Shown: positions 8,548 to 16,844 of the stretch, one piece after another
Numbering within the stretch: position 1 is the stretch's first letter
How the letters are laid out: every line of letters begins with the position of its first letter
Assembly: GCA_003136555.1 (NCBI GenBank)
Contig: PLEW01000190.1
Coordinates: forward strand, 8,921 to 46,920
DNA: 38,000 nt
From: Planctomycetota bacterium
Lineage (GTDB): Bacteria; Planctomycetota; UBA11346
Direction: 5' to 3'
Notes under the pieces: model-generated
Seen by the model: the letters and a program-made list of their open reading frames with translations, nothing else
Databases searched by the model: none
Told to the model about the DNA's origin: nothing
Made by a program: the position numbers and the translations under genes

Positions 8548-10413
8548 CTAGGACCAGGTCACCACGCCATCCTTGAAGCGGAACACCGGCGCATGCAGGG
8601 TTTCGCGCAGTTCGGTGCGGGCGAGATCCCCGAGCAGCACCTCGACGCCGGGATGGGCGATGCGCTTGACCGTGACCAGCGCCTGGCTGGCGATGCGGTT
8701 GGCGTCCGCCAGGCGATCCTCGTGTCGTGAGATCACCGTCTCGCATTCGGCCAGGTGGGTGCAGGCTTGGGCGAACTCCCCGAGCGCCTGGCGCAGGTCG
8801 TCGGAGAACGGGTCGACCTGGCCTTCGGCGACCGGCACGTGCTGGTTGAGCTTGTGCGCCAGCAGCTTGCAGCGCTCCTTCAGGCGCACCACTTCGCGCG
8901 CATGGCGCCCCTGCTCCTGCTGCGCGGCGAGGAACAGCGCCTCCTCATAGGGATCGATCCCGACCTGGACCTGGGTGCGCTGGTCCTCGGCGCCGCCAAG
9001 CATTTCGCAGGTGAGGGTGCCCGCGGCGATCAGGCGCCCGGCGATGATCTCTTTGACCGTGACGTTGCCGGTGGCGAGGATGCGGCTGTGGCGGATGCTG
9101 CCAGCGACCTCGAAATCGCGGCCCTTCACCTCGCGGCCGGTGATATAGCGGGCGATGACATTGCCATGCGCCTTGACCCGCAGGCGGCCCGGGAGGATGC
9201 CGCCGCGCACCGAGAGGTTGCCGCGCACCGAGACGCGGGAGTCCTCGATCACCCCCATCACCACCACATCGGAGGAGCTTTTCAGCGAGAATCCGGCCTT
9301 GATGTCGCCGGTGACCACTACCGGCAGGGTGGTATCGATGTTGCCGCTCTTCAGGTCGACGTCCCCTTTGATGGTCAGCAGCGGTTGGACGTGGAAGATG
9401 CCATTGCGCGTGCGCCGGTAGACCCCGGCGATCGCCGCTTCGATGGTGTCTCCGGTGGACGACACCCGCGTGCCCTCGCCGCACAGGGTGATGAGCTCGA
9501 GCGGCTTGCCATCGGCGGCGGCGATCTCGCGCCCATGGATGTCGCGTCCCGCCTGACCGGCGGTGGCGTGGTGCAGGCGCGCCAACGGCGCGCCGACCGC
9601 CACTTCCCGCGCCCTGCCGATCTCATGGTAGTCGACACGGTCGAATTCGTCAGCGCGGAAGTGCAGGTGCTCGTCGATCAGGAGTTCGAGATGCGCGTCG
9701 ACGCCCTGGACCGCCGGGCTACCGCGCGCCAGCACCAGGTCGCGCGGGAAGGGCACGCCGCAGCCGGCCTGGGCCACCGCCAGCACTTCCAGGCCATGCC
9801 CGACCTGGGCGCGGGCGAGGGATTCGATCAGGGCGTCGCGGGGGGCGAACTCGCCGATCGCCAGATGCAGCCGCGCCTGCTGCGCGTGCGCATCGATGGT
9901 GATCGCGACCTCAGATAGCGGGCGTTCGCTCAGCCCCTGGACGACCACCTGCAGCTCGCCATCGCCGACCAGGCGCAGTTCGCCATCACGCAGTGCCAGC
10001 ACGCGCAGGTCGTCCAGGAGCGCAAGACCGGGCCCCAGGCGCAGGCCGGGTGCGGGATTCACCGCCGTCAGCGGTTCGCCGTCCACGCCCACCCCCTCCT
10101 GGCCCTCCACCGGCGGCACCCAGGAGCCGATCTGCTCGTCGGCGCGCACCGCGCGCGGCAGGCCGGCGGCATCGATGGGGGGTTCGAGGTGCCCGGGTGA
10201 GCCGAGGAGCGGCGGCTGGCCCTGAGCCAGGACGAGTGAGCGGTCCTGGTTCTCCGCTATGGTCGCCGCCACCAGGCCTTCCCGCTGGAGGCCGCTGCAG
10301 ATGTCGGTCTTGTTGAGCAGGAGCTTGAGCATCGAGGGCTCGAGATAGGACCCGGCCGGGAGGTCGAGGATGGCAGTAAGCCGGTCCGGGGAGATGTGAA
10401 TGGCCAGGTCCAT
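8548..10413 (-). CDS. FapA-like (DUF342) polymer-forming beta-helix protein
   Basis: A 621-residue protein. The central and C-terminal half carries the DUF342/FapA pattern of short beta-helix rungs: LTIKGDVDLKSGNI, VVVTGDIKAGF, VVVMGVIEDSRVSVRGNLSV, VAGSIRHSRILATGNVTVKEI, IIAGRLIAAGTLT. A coiled-coil stretch follows (about 500-575). FapA-like proteins act in the cytoplasm and have been linked to flagellar assembly and signalling, but the biochemical role is poorly known. No flagellar gene is seen here. The start MDLAIHIS at 10413 was chosen over 10575, which would run into the divergent membrane-protein gene. Its stop lies inside a 12-base palindrome, CTAGGGCCCTAG, at 8540-8551. Confidence 0.8.
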   Translation of the reverse strand: MDLAIHISPDRLTAILDLPAGSYLEPSMLKLLLNKTDICSGLQREGLVAATIAENQDRSLVLAQGQPPLLGSPGHLEPPIDAAGLPRAVRADEQIGSWVPPVEGQEGVGVDGEPLTAVNPAPGLRLGPGLALLDDLRVLALRDGELRLVGDGELQVVVQGLSERPLSEVAITIDAHAQQARLHLAIGEFAPRDALIESLARAQVGHGLEVLAVAQAGCGVPFPRDLVLARGSPAVQGVDAHLELLIDEHLHFRADEFDRVDYHEIGRAREVAVGAPLARLHHATAGQAGRDIHGREIAAADGKPLELITLCGEGTRVSSTGDTIEAAIAGVYRRTRNGIFHVQPLLTIKGDVDLKSGNIDTTLPVVVTGDIKAGFSLKSSSDVVVMGVIEDSRVSVRGNLSVRGGILPGRLRVKAHGNVIARYITGREVKGRDFEVAGSIRHSRILATGNVTVKEIIAGRLIAAGTLTCEMLGGAEDQRTQVQVGIDPYEEALFLAAQQEQGRHAREVVRLKERCKLLAHKLNQHVPVAEGQVDPFSDDLRQALGEFAQACTHLAECETVISRHEDRLADANRIASQALVTVKRIAHPGVEVLLGDLARTELRETLHAPVFRFKDGVVTWS

Positions 10414-10442
10414 GCGCGCTCTATCTCGAGGTGTCCAGGGGG

Positions 10443-10448
10443 AGTATA
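10443..10448 (-). promoter_or_regulatory. Possible -10 of the FapA-like gene
   Basis: On the minus strand this reads TATACT, five of six matches to the -10 consensus, about 30 bases upstream of the FapA-like start. A TTGGCG lies 19 bases further upstream, which is long for a -35 spacer, so the promoter is only moderately supported. Confidence 0.35.
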
Positions 10449-10559
10449 GCGCATGGAGGGCCTGGACGCCAATGTCGGACGTGCCCGGGGGCATGGACTG
10501 TCGATCGTGCCGAGCTATGGTGTCGCCCTCCATCGCCCACCCCCTTGGCGGACCTGAAC

Positions 10560-11204
10560 ATGCGCCTGATGGCACTCTACCTCACCTCCATCGTCTGCGG
10601 CTTCTGCATGATGGCCCTGGAGATCCTCGGTGGACGCTTCATCCAGCCGGCCTTCGGCTCTTCGATCGATGTGTGGGCGGCGATCATCTCGGTGTTCATC
10701 CTCTCGCTGTCGATCGGCTACGTGATCGGCGGGCGCATAGCCGACCGCGCCACCTCCAATGCCCCCCTGGGCTGGGTGATCACCATCGCCGGGGTGCTGT
10801 ACTGCCTGATGCCCTGGTACGGCATGCCGTTCATGGAGGCGCTCGGCGAGAGCATCCATACCGCGCGCTGGGGCGTGCTGCTCGCGGCCCTGATCCTCTA
10901 CCTCGCCCCCTCGCTGCTCCTGGGCACCGTCTCGCCGATCCTGGTCAAGCTGGTGTTCACCAATGCGGCCCATGTCGGTCGTACCACCGGCACGCTCTAT
11001 GCCATCGGCTCGCTCGGCAATGTACTCGGGGTGCTGATCGCCGACTACCTGCTGCTGGTCTACTTCTCGCTCAACGCCAACATCTTCTGGATGGGCGTGA
11101 TCCTCTGCCTCCTCGGCCTCGCCCACATGGCCGTCCGGGTGCAGGCATCCTCGAGCGCCCCGGCCTCAGGGCCAGAGAGCGCGGTCGGCGGAGGGGTGGC
11201 ATGA
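10560..11204 (+). CDS. Integral membrane protein, membrane half of a split MFS/spermidine-synthase-like unit
   Basis: A 214-residue polytopic membrane protein with about six segments (LYLTSIVCGFCMMALEILGG, IISVFILSLSIGYVIGG, GWVITIAGVLYCL, VLLAALILYLAPSLLLGTVSP, LYAIGSLGNVLGVLIADYLL, IFWMGVILCLLGLAHM). The E-x-x-G-G-R-F opening and LAPSLLLGTVSP are typical of the membrane domain of fused MFS/spermidine-synthase proteins. Here the domain is a separate gene: its stop overlaps the start of the synthase-like gene as ATGA. GGCGGA precedes the ATG. Start 10560 was chosen because upstream in-frame codons are not membrane-like. Confidence 0.8.
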   Translation: MRLMALYLTSIVCGFCMMALEILGGRFIQPAFGSSIDVWAAIISVFILSLSIGYVIGGRIADRATSNAPLGWVITIAGVLYCLMPWYGMPFMEALGESIHTARWGVLLAALILYLAPSLLLGTVSPILVKLVFTNAAHVGRTTGTLYAIGSLGNVLGVLIADYLLLVYFSLNANIFWMGVILCLLGLAHMAVRVQASSSAPASGPESAVGGGVA

Positions 11205-12787
11205 AGGTCATCATCGTCGGCATCGCGGTCGCCATCGCCGCCGTCAGCGGCTATGTCTTCCAGGATCTGCCCTACCGGCTGCGCGCGATCGCCCAGCCCA
11301 GCGACCAGGTTGCCCTCGACCACCGCGACAGCCCGTATTCGAACATCACCTGGATCGCCAGCCCGAACGACAACTTCTTGCAGTTGCGCTTCTTCGATCG
11401 CGTCGAGGGCGGCGCCTGCCTGAGGCCCTCCTGGGATGACCTCATCGGCATGGCGGCCTCCACTCCCAGCCTGGTCCATCTGGTGCCCGCGCCCGGGGCC
11501 GAGCCGCACCTGCCGGCCGGCCGCGAATGGCCGTTCGACTGGCTGCCCAACCCGGGCAGCCTGAGCAACAGCGCCTACATCCGCCTGTTCCCCATCTGCG
11601 TGCTGATGAACCAGCGCCTGATGGCCGCGGCCGGCGATGATTACCATGCCACCACCCCGCGCATCATGGTGGTCGGCCTGGGTTCGGGCATCGGCATCGC
11701 CACCCTGGCCTACCATTTCCCCAAGGCTGCCATCACCGTGGTCGACATCGACCAGGTGGTGGTCGACATGGTGCGCGACCATTTCCCCATGCTGCATTGG
11801 CTCGGTGAGCAGAAGCTCGCCGACGGCACCCCGCGCCTGCGCTTCGTGGTGCGCGATGCGCGCCAGTTCATCCGCTACGACGCCGCCCGCGAGGCGGCGG
11901 CCGGCAAGCCCTATGATGTGGTCATCCTCGATGCCTACACCTCGGGTTCGACCATCCCGCCGCACCTGATGACCAAGGAGTTCTACGGCCAGATCGCCCA
12001 AGTCCTCGAGCCGCACGGCATGGTCCTGGCCAATGTCATCGGCTGTTACAGCGAGGAGTCCGGCAGTTCGAGCACCAAGCACCTGGTGCTGGGCGGGGCC
12101 ATCCGCACCTTCCGCGCCGTCGGGCTGAGCGAGGTGTGGAACTTCCCGGTCATGACCATGGAGGATCCCGGCGCCTTCGATCCCACCAGGCAGCGCAACA
12201 ACATCGTCATCGCCAGCCGCCAGAAGATGGACCCCTCCGGCAATCGCGCCGGCTGGGAGCGCCTGCGCGCCTTCGTCCCCTACCCGGAGCTCAAGGGCGG
12301 ACAGTACATCAGCACCTCCTACGTCCTGATCGACACCAACAATCGGCGCTACATCAGCGCCACCGTTCCGGCTTCCCTGTTCGAACAGGCGGATCCCTCG
12401 CTGCGCAGCCGCCTGAAGGCCGGCAGGACCACCACGGACGGTTCGCAGTACCCCAAGATGTGGGAGACCGATGATCGCAGCGAGATCGCCAAGGCCTACC
12501 GGGTGCTCAGCGATGCAGTGGACAAGCGCGCCATCGCCCGGCTGCCGCGCGGCTGGGAGGACTACGAGCAGGCGACGGTGATGCGCCGCAGCGAGACCGA
12601 CTGGGCCCTGGCTGCGCAGGAGACCTTCCGCATCGCCGTGCTCACCGCCAAGGACCCGATGCATGGCGGCGAGGCGCTGGTCGGCGAGATGGAGGGCCCC
12701 GGACGGGCCACCATGCCCACGCCGATCATCCCCGATGCCCCGTTGTTCACCGACCAGCGGCCCAACGCCGACATCTTCAACAACTGA
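11201..12787 (+). CDS. Membrane-anchored spermidine-synthase-like protein with large insert
   Basis: A 528-residue protein with an N-terminal anchor (about 3-20) and an aminopropyltransferase/methyltransferase-like Rossmann domain: VVGLGSGIGIA (157-167), VDID (181-184), VRDARQF (217-223) and LDAYTSGSTIPPHL (243-256). True spermidine synthases have a D-x-S-D-P-x-G motif at the last site; here it is DAYTSGS, so the substrate may differ. The C-terminus PLFTDQRPNAD mirrors the usual TDD-x-x-P ending, but about 150 residues (roughly 360-510) are inserted before it, and a loop of about 40 residues sits near 75-120. GGAGGGG lies just upstream. It may act with SpeD in this genome, but that is inference. 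Confidence 0.75.
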   Translation: MKVIIVGIAVAIAAVSGYVFQDLPYRLRAIAQPSDQVALDHRDSPYSNITWIASPNDNFLQLRFFDRVEGGACLRPSWDDLIGMAASTPSLVHLVPAPGAEPHLPAGREWPFDWLPNPGSLSNSAYIRLFPICVLMNQRLMAAAGDDYHATTPRIMVVGLGSGIGIATLAYHFPKAAITVVDIDQVVVDMVRDHFPMLHWLGEQKLADGTPRLRFVVRDARQFIRYDAAREAAAGKPYDVVILDAYTSGSTIPPHLMTKEFYGQIAQVLEPHGMVLANVIGCYSEESGSSSTKHLVLGGAIRTFRAVGLSEVWNFPVMTMEDPGAFDPTRQRNNIVIASRQKMDPSGNRAGWERLRAFVPYPELKGGQYISTSYVLIDTNNRRYISATVPASLFEQADPSLRSRLKAGRTTTDGSQYPKMWETDDRSEIAKAYRVLSDAVDKRAIARLPRGWEDYEQATVMRRSETDWALAAQETFRIAVLTAKDPMHGGEALVGEMEGPGRATMPTPIIPDAPLFTDQRPNADIFNN

Positions 12788-12807
12788 ACGCGTTCCCCGG
12801 CCCGGGA

Positions 12808-12826
12808 GGGCGGTGGTGCACCGCCC
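12808..12826. terminator. Hairpin after the spermidine-synthase-like gene
   Basis: GGGCGGTG and CACCGCCC flank a three-base loop 20 bases after the stop. It has no T tract; an intrinsic terminator is possible but not certain. Confidence 0.4.
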
Positions 12827-12911
12827 ATCGCCCAGGAGGGTGGCCGGTTGACCCCCCGGGACGGGTCGATGCAATGGCACGTCCACGCGCTTCCAGGCGC
12901 CGGAGACCACC

Positions 12912-13805
12912 ATGGCCACCATCTTGACGTTGACGGCCAACCCCCTCCTCGATCACCTCGCCAACGCCGCCATCGCCATCGGCTCGGTGACCCGGGTCGA
13001 GCAGTTCCAGCCGCTGGCGGGCGGCAAGGGGCTGAACATGGGGCGTGTGCTCGCTCGCCATGGCCATCGGGTGATCGCGACCGGCTTCGGCGGCGGTACC
13101 ACCGGGGCAGCGCTCGCCGACCTCATCGCTGCCGACGGCATGGAGCCGGCGCTGGTGGCCACCGCGGCCCGTACCCGCATCGGTTTCATCGCCTGCGACC
13201 CGGAACGGGGGACCACCACCGCCACCCTCGAGAATGGCAGCGTGGTCAGCGCTGGCGAACTCGGCATCCTGCTGCTGCGCCTGCGTACCCTGCTGACGGG
13301 CTGCGATCTGGTCCTGGTCGGCGGCTCGGTGCCGCACTCCTCGTGCAACGGCCTCTACCGCCAGGTCCTCGATCTGTGTGCCGCTGCCCGCATCCCATGC
13401 TGGGTCGATGCCTACGGCGAGGCGATGGACGAGGCCCTGGCGGGTGTCCACCCGCCCGATCTGGTCAAGCCCAACCGCCAGGAATACGGCCGCGGACGCA
13501 AATGGCTCCCGAGTCCCGAGCTGCATCTCACCGATGGCGGCGCCGAGATCCGCGTGCGCCATCCCAGCGGACGGTTCCGCGTCATTCCGCCGCGGGTCGG
13601 CGAGAAGAACCCGGTCGGCAGCGGCGACTGCTACCTCGCCGCCCTGGCTCATGCCCGGCTCAGCGGCATGCCCTTCGAGCAGCAGCTGCGCTATGCCGCC
13701 GCCGCGGGGGCGGCCAATGCAGCGCGCGCCGATGTCGCCCGCATCAGCCCGGCCGAGATCCAGGCGCTGGTCGATGGGGTCGAAGTGGTGACGATCGCCG
13801 ACTGA
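12912..13805 (+). CDS. PfkB-family sugar (phosphate) kinase
   Basis: A 297-residue ribokinase-superfamily protein nearest in style to 1-phosphofructokinase/tagatose-6-phosphate kinase. The N-terminal signature is GGKGLNMGR (37-45), the mid-domain VKPNRQE (185-191) matches the KPN motif, and the anion hole and catalytic base are in NPVGSGDCY with D239. The second PfkB signature usually reads GAGDS or GSGDS; here the last residue is Cys. GGAG lies seven bases before ATG 12912. It phosphorylates a sugar or sugar phosphate with ATP in the cytoplasm; the exact substrate is open. No sugar transporter is adjacent. Confidence 0.85.
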   Translation: MATILTLTANPLLDHLANAAIAIGSVTRVEQFQPLAGGKGLNMGRVLARHGHRVIATGFGGGTTGAALADLIAADGMEPALVATAARTRIGFIACDPERGTTTATLENGSVVSAGELGILLLRLRTLLTGCDLVLVGGSVPHSSCNGLYRQVLDLCAAARIPCWVDAYGEAMDEALAGVHPPDLVKPNRQEYGRGRKWLPSPELHLTDGGAEIRVRHPSGRFRVIPPRVGEKNPVGSGDCYLAALAHARLSGMPFEQQLRYAAAAGAANAARADVARISPAEIQALVDGVEVVTIAD

Positions 13806-13915
13806 ACCACCCGCTTCGCCATCCGCTTGGAGGCTGTCCAGCGAGGAGCCGTCCCGCTGTGAAGGGGAAGGGTCTGCAGTCTGGTGTTGGGCGCCTTCTG
13901 CCGCAAGATGGGGAT

Positions 13916-14320
13916 ATGACTCTCAAGCGGTGCTACCTGTCGCAGATCCTCATCGATGACCAGGACAACCAGTACGTGGTGTTCGTGACCGAGCATCAGG
14001 GCAAGCGCCGCATCCCGATCGTCATCGGGCCGATGGAGGCGGTCGCCATCGACCGGGCGGTGAAGGGCCAGCGCTTCTCACGCCCGCTGACCCATGATCT
14101 GATCATCGCCATGCTCGATGCCGCGCATCTGCAGTGCAAGGAGGTGCGCATCATCGATCTCAAGGAGGGCACCTTCTACGCCGAGCTCCTGCTGGCCGGG
14201 GGGCAGTCGGCGGACATCACCCTCGATTGCCGCCCGTCGGACGCCCTGGCGCTGATGGTGCGCCTGCCCGATACCCCGCTGATGGTCGCCGAAGAAGTGC
14301 TCGCCGAGGCCGGCAGCTGA
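13916..14320 (+). CDS. DUF151 (bifunctional nuclease domain) protein
   Basis: A 134-residue single-domain protein. The signature segments IPIVIGPMEAVAID, SRPLTHDLIIAML, VRIIDLKEGTFYAELLL and CRPSDALALMVRL are those of the BFN/DUF151 family. Some members have reported nuclease activity, but the cellular role in most bacteria is not known. The ATG at 13916 gives the normal family length; only a poorly spaced GGGG precedes it. It lies 110 bases after the PfkB gene and ends 20 bases before the convergent hydrolase gene. Confidence 0.88.
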   Translation: MTLKRCYLSQILIDDQDNQYVVFVTEHQGKRRIPIVIGPMEAVAIDRAVKGQRFSRPLTHDLIIAMLDAAHLQCKEVRIIDLKEGTFYAELLLAGGQSADITLDCRPSDALALMVRLPDTPLMVAEEVLAEAGS

Positions 14321-14340
14321 AACCGGGTGCTGCACGGCGC

Positions 14341-15261
14341 TCAGGCGCTCCAACCGAGCAGCTGGTCGCCGATCGCCTGCTGGACGTCGAGCGGGAAGCG
14401 GTGGTCGTAGTCGCCTTCGATCACCGCCACCTGCGGCTTGGGGAAGAGTTTCTGGCGCTCCTGCACCGCCATGAGCACCGGGGCGACCGCCTCGGGGGTG
14501 GCGATGCGGTCGGAGCGGCCGAAACTGATGCCGAGTGGGCGCGGCAGGATGTCGGCCACGATATCTGCCTGGTCGAGCCCGAGCGCGAGCAGCCCCGGCA
14601 GCAGGTTGTGGCGCGGCAGCAGGCGACCCTGCTCGAGCAGCACCGCCTGCTGGCCCAATCCGGCATGCATCCACAGCGAGCCGATGCGCTTGTCGACGAA
14701 GGCCAGCCAGGCGGCTGTGCGCGCGCCCATGCCATAGCCCACCGCCGAGACCGTCAGCCCGGCGGTCTTTTCGTAGTCCAGGAGCGCCGCCACCGCGCAA
14801 CGGAGCTGGTCGAGCGCCTCGGCGAGCAGGCTGCGCCCATAGGCCAGCGCACGCGACAGGCAGAGCTCCTCCCAGCTATGGCCGGCCGGCATGTTGGCCG
14901 GCGCCTGCTGCTGCCCGAAGCAGGGCAGGTCCGGGCACAGCACGACGAAGCCGCGGGCGGCGAGATTGACGCCGTAGTGGTGCTCGCGCTGGCCGCGCTG
15001 ACCGGCGAGCTCGTCGCCCCCCTGGGCGAAGGCATCGCCATGGGGGTGCAGGGCGATCAGGCCGGGCCAGGGGCCGGCGCCGGCCGACGGGCGCAGCAGC
15101 CAGGCCGAGAGGCGCCGGTTGCCGGAGATGGCGTAGCTGACGCGCTGACGCCTGACAGGACCGGAGACGAAGGGCATGCCGTCGATATGCAGATCGTGTT
15201 CGGGAAGGTCTGAAGTCAGCTTGAGGAGGGCATGGACCGCCGCTCGTTGATCCTGGTTCAT
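14341..15261 (-). CDS. Alpha/beta hydrolase (dienelactone-hydrolase-like), nucleophile replaced by Gly
   Basis: A 306-residue alpha/beta-hydrolase fold. The oxyanion loop LHPHGD (71-76), the elbow strand VSAVGYGMGAR (171-181), the acid D251 (SFGRSD) and the histidine H287 (GDYDHRFP) are all in order. The nucleophile elbow reads G-Y-G-M-G, so the serine or cysteine of GxSxG is glycine (residue 177). The protein may be a non-catalytic binder or use another mechanism. ATG 15261 was chosen over 15507 because a strong promoter ends six bases before it and the longer form would overlap the divergent gene. No signal peptide is seen. Confidence 0.75.
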   Translation of the reverse strand: MNQDQRAAVHALLKLTSDLPEHDLHIDGMPFVSGPVRRQRVSYAISGNRRLSAWLLRPSAGAGPWPGLIALHPHGDAFAQGGDELAGQRGQREHHYGVNLAARGFVVLCPDLPCFGQQQAPANMPAGHSWEELCLSRALAYGRSLLAEALDQLRCAVAALLDYEKTAGLTVSAVGYGMGARTAAWLAFVDKRIGSLWMHAGLGQQAVLLEQGRLLPRHNLLPGLLALGLDQADIVADILPRPLGISFGRSDRIATPEAVAPVLMAVQERQKLFPKPQVAVIEGDYDHRFPLDVQQAIGDQLLGWSA

Positions 15262-15267
15262 GCAGGG

Positions 15268-15296
15268 AGAGTACCCACTGTCCTGCAGCTTGCCAA
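15268..15296 (-). promoter_or_regulatory. Predicted promoter of the alpha/beta hydrolase (leaderless)
   Basis: On the minus strand TTGGCA (five of six to the -35 consensus), a 17-base spacer and TACTCT (-10) are followed by six bases and then ATG. No Shine-Dalgarno exists, so the transcript probably starts at the ATG. Confidence 0.5.
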
Positions 15297-15327
15297 CCTC
15301 TGACCGTCCGCAGATCGGGAATCGCAG

Positions 15328-15355
15328 TTGAGCCGGCGCAATCTGGTGATTGCAT
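15328..15355 (+). promoter_or_regulatory. Possible promoter of the metallo-beta-lactamase-fold gene
   Basis: TTGAGC, a 16-base spacer and TTGCAT are followed by six bases and the ATG at 15362. The -10 is weak (three of six), but the geometry equals that of the divergent hydrolase promoter, and no Shine-Dalgarno is present. Confidence 0.3.
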
Positions 15356-15361
15356 GCTGCC

Positions 15362-16810
15362 ATGCGCCCTGCCGCCAATCCCTTCGCCGTACGCGAGTAT
15401 GGCCACCTCGAGTCCCTGACGCCGCGCGCCAAGATCTGGCGCAACATCGTCAACAGCACGGTGTTCGTCGGCAGTCGCGGGCTGGCGGTGGTCGACACCC
15501 AGGTCAACCATGCCCTCGCCCGCCGGCTGCTGGCCCAGCTGGCGAAGGAGTTCCCCGGCCAACCGGTGCTTTATGCCATCAACACCCATTACCATTGGGA
15601 CCACACCAGCGGCAATGCGGTGTTCAAGGCGGCGGGAGCGCAGCTGGTGGCCAGCGTTCGCACCGCCACCGCGATGCGGGAGCGTTCGCCGCGCCAGAAG
15701 GGCTTCCTCTCCAGCCGGGGCTTCGATCTCGGCCCCGACCCGCTGCAGCCCGACATCGCCTTCAGCGAGCGTCATCATCTCGACCTCGGCGATCTGACCT
15801 TGGACCTGAGCCTCGGCGCCACCGCCGAGACCGCCGATCCGACCCTGGTGTGGTGCCCCCAGGAGCGCATCCTCGCTGCTGGCGACACGGTGATGACCGG
15901 CAGCTTCCCGATCTTCGGGCAGCCCAGCCAGCGCGAGGGCCTGGAGAATGATGCCTGGCTGGCCGCGCTCGACCAGGTGCGCGCCTTCGCCCCCGAGCGC
16001 ATCAGCCCCGGCCATGGGCCGGCGGCGCAGAAGCCGGAGCTCGATCTGCTCGAGCGCATCATGCGCTATTTCCTCACCGAGGTGCGGCGACAGCGCGAGG
16101 CCGGCAATGACCTCGCCGGCACCATCGCTCGCATGGAGGAGGACATGCCGGCCTGGATCACCCGCATCCCGGAGGTCTGGGGCACGCCCCGCTATGCCAT
16201 CCTGCGCGTGTGGGCTGGCCTGGAGGATCTCGGTGAACCGGGGTGGCAGCACCGCAAGCCCAGCGCCATCCCGCATGCCGCGACCCTGCCGGCGCTGCCT
16301 GCGCAGCTCGAACTGGAGCGCTGGCGCGAGCTGGTGGCCCAGGCCAGCGAGGGCGGCGATGTGGCGCAGGCGGTCAGCCTCAGCGAGGCCGCCACCCAGG
16401 CGCACCCCGGGGAGCCTGGCGCCTGGACGCTGCATGCCGCGACCCTGATCGCCGCCAGCCGGTCGATCAACTCGGTGCTGGAGAAGGGCGATTGCTTCGA
16501 CGCCGCCAAGCAGGCGGTCCACCGGGCGCTCGCCATCCGCCCCCAGGATGGCGCGGCGCTGCTGCAGCTCGGGCAGTTCTACGCCATGATGGCCTATCGC
16601 AACGGCGATGACCCGACCTTCGGCGAGGAGCTGCTCGAGCAGGCGGCCCAGGATCGCCAGCTAAATGGGCGCCAGCTGGCCGAGATCGCCTTCTACCGCG
16701 GCATCGCCGCGCGCACGCGCGGGGACGAGGATGGGGCCAGGGCCGCCTTTGCCCGCGCGCTGGCGACCGATCCTTCGTTCAAGCCGGCGCTGATCGCGCA
16801 GATGGCCTAG
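15362..16810 (+). CDS. Metallo-beta-lactamase-fold hydrolase with alkylsulfatase-like C-terminal helical domain
   Basis: A 482-residue protein. The N-terminal metal-binding motif is THYHWDH (H76, H78, D80, H81). The next ligand position reads ATAETAD (E156) rather than the usual AHTxGD, followed by GDT (D175) and PGHGP (H218). A glutamate at this place is characteristic of type III alkylsulfatases such as SdsA1. After the catalytic domain (about 1-225), residues 225-300 (VWAGLEDLGEPGW) and the helical repeats at 310-480 resemble the alkylsulfatase dimerisation domain and TPR-like hairpins (FDAAKQAVHRALAIRPQD, GARAAFARALATDPSF). No signal peptide is evident. Sulfatase activity is inference; a generic hydrolase is the alternative. 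TTG 15350 is a possible earlier start. Confidence 0.75.
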   Translation: MRPAANPFAVREYGHLESLTPRAKIWRNIVNSTVFVGSRGLAVVDTQVNHALARRLLAQLAKEFPGQPVLYAINTHYHWDHTSGNAVFKAAGAQLVASVRTATAMRERSPRQKGFLSSRGFDLGPDPLQPDIAFSERHHLDLGDLTLDLSLGATAETADPTLVWCPQERILAAGDTVMTGSFPIFGQPSQREGLENDAWLAALDQVRAFAPERISPGHGPAAQKPELDLLERIMRYFLTEVRRQREAGNDLAGTIARMEEDMPAWITRIPEVWGTPRYAILRVWAGLEDLGEPGWQHRKPSAIPHAATLPALPAQLELERWRELVAQASEGGDVAQAVSLSEAATQAHPGEPGAWTLHAATLIAASRSINSVLEKGDCFDAAKQAVHRALAIRPQDGAALLQLGQFYAMMAYRNGDDPTFGEELLEQAAQDRQLNGRQLAEIAFYRGIAARTRGDEDGARAAFARALATDPSFKPALIAQMA

Positions 16811-16844
16811 GCGGGGGGCACGCCGTGCGCGGACCCATCGATCG

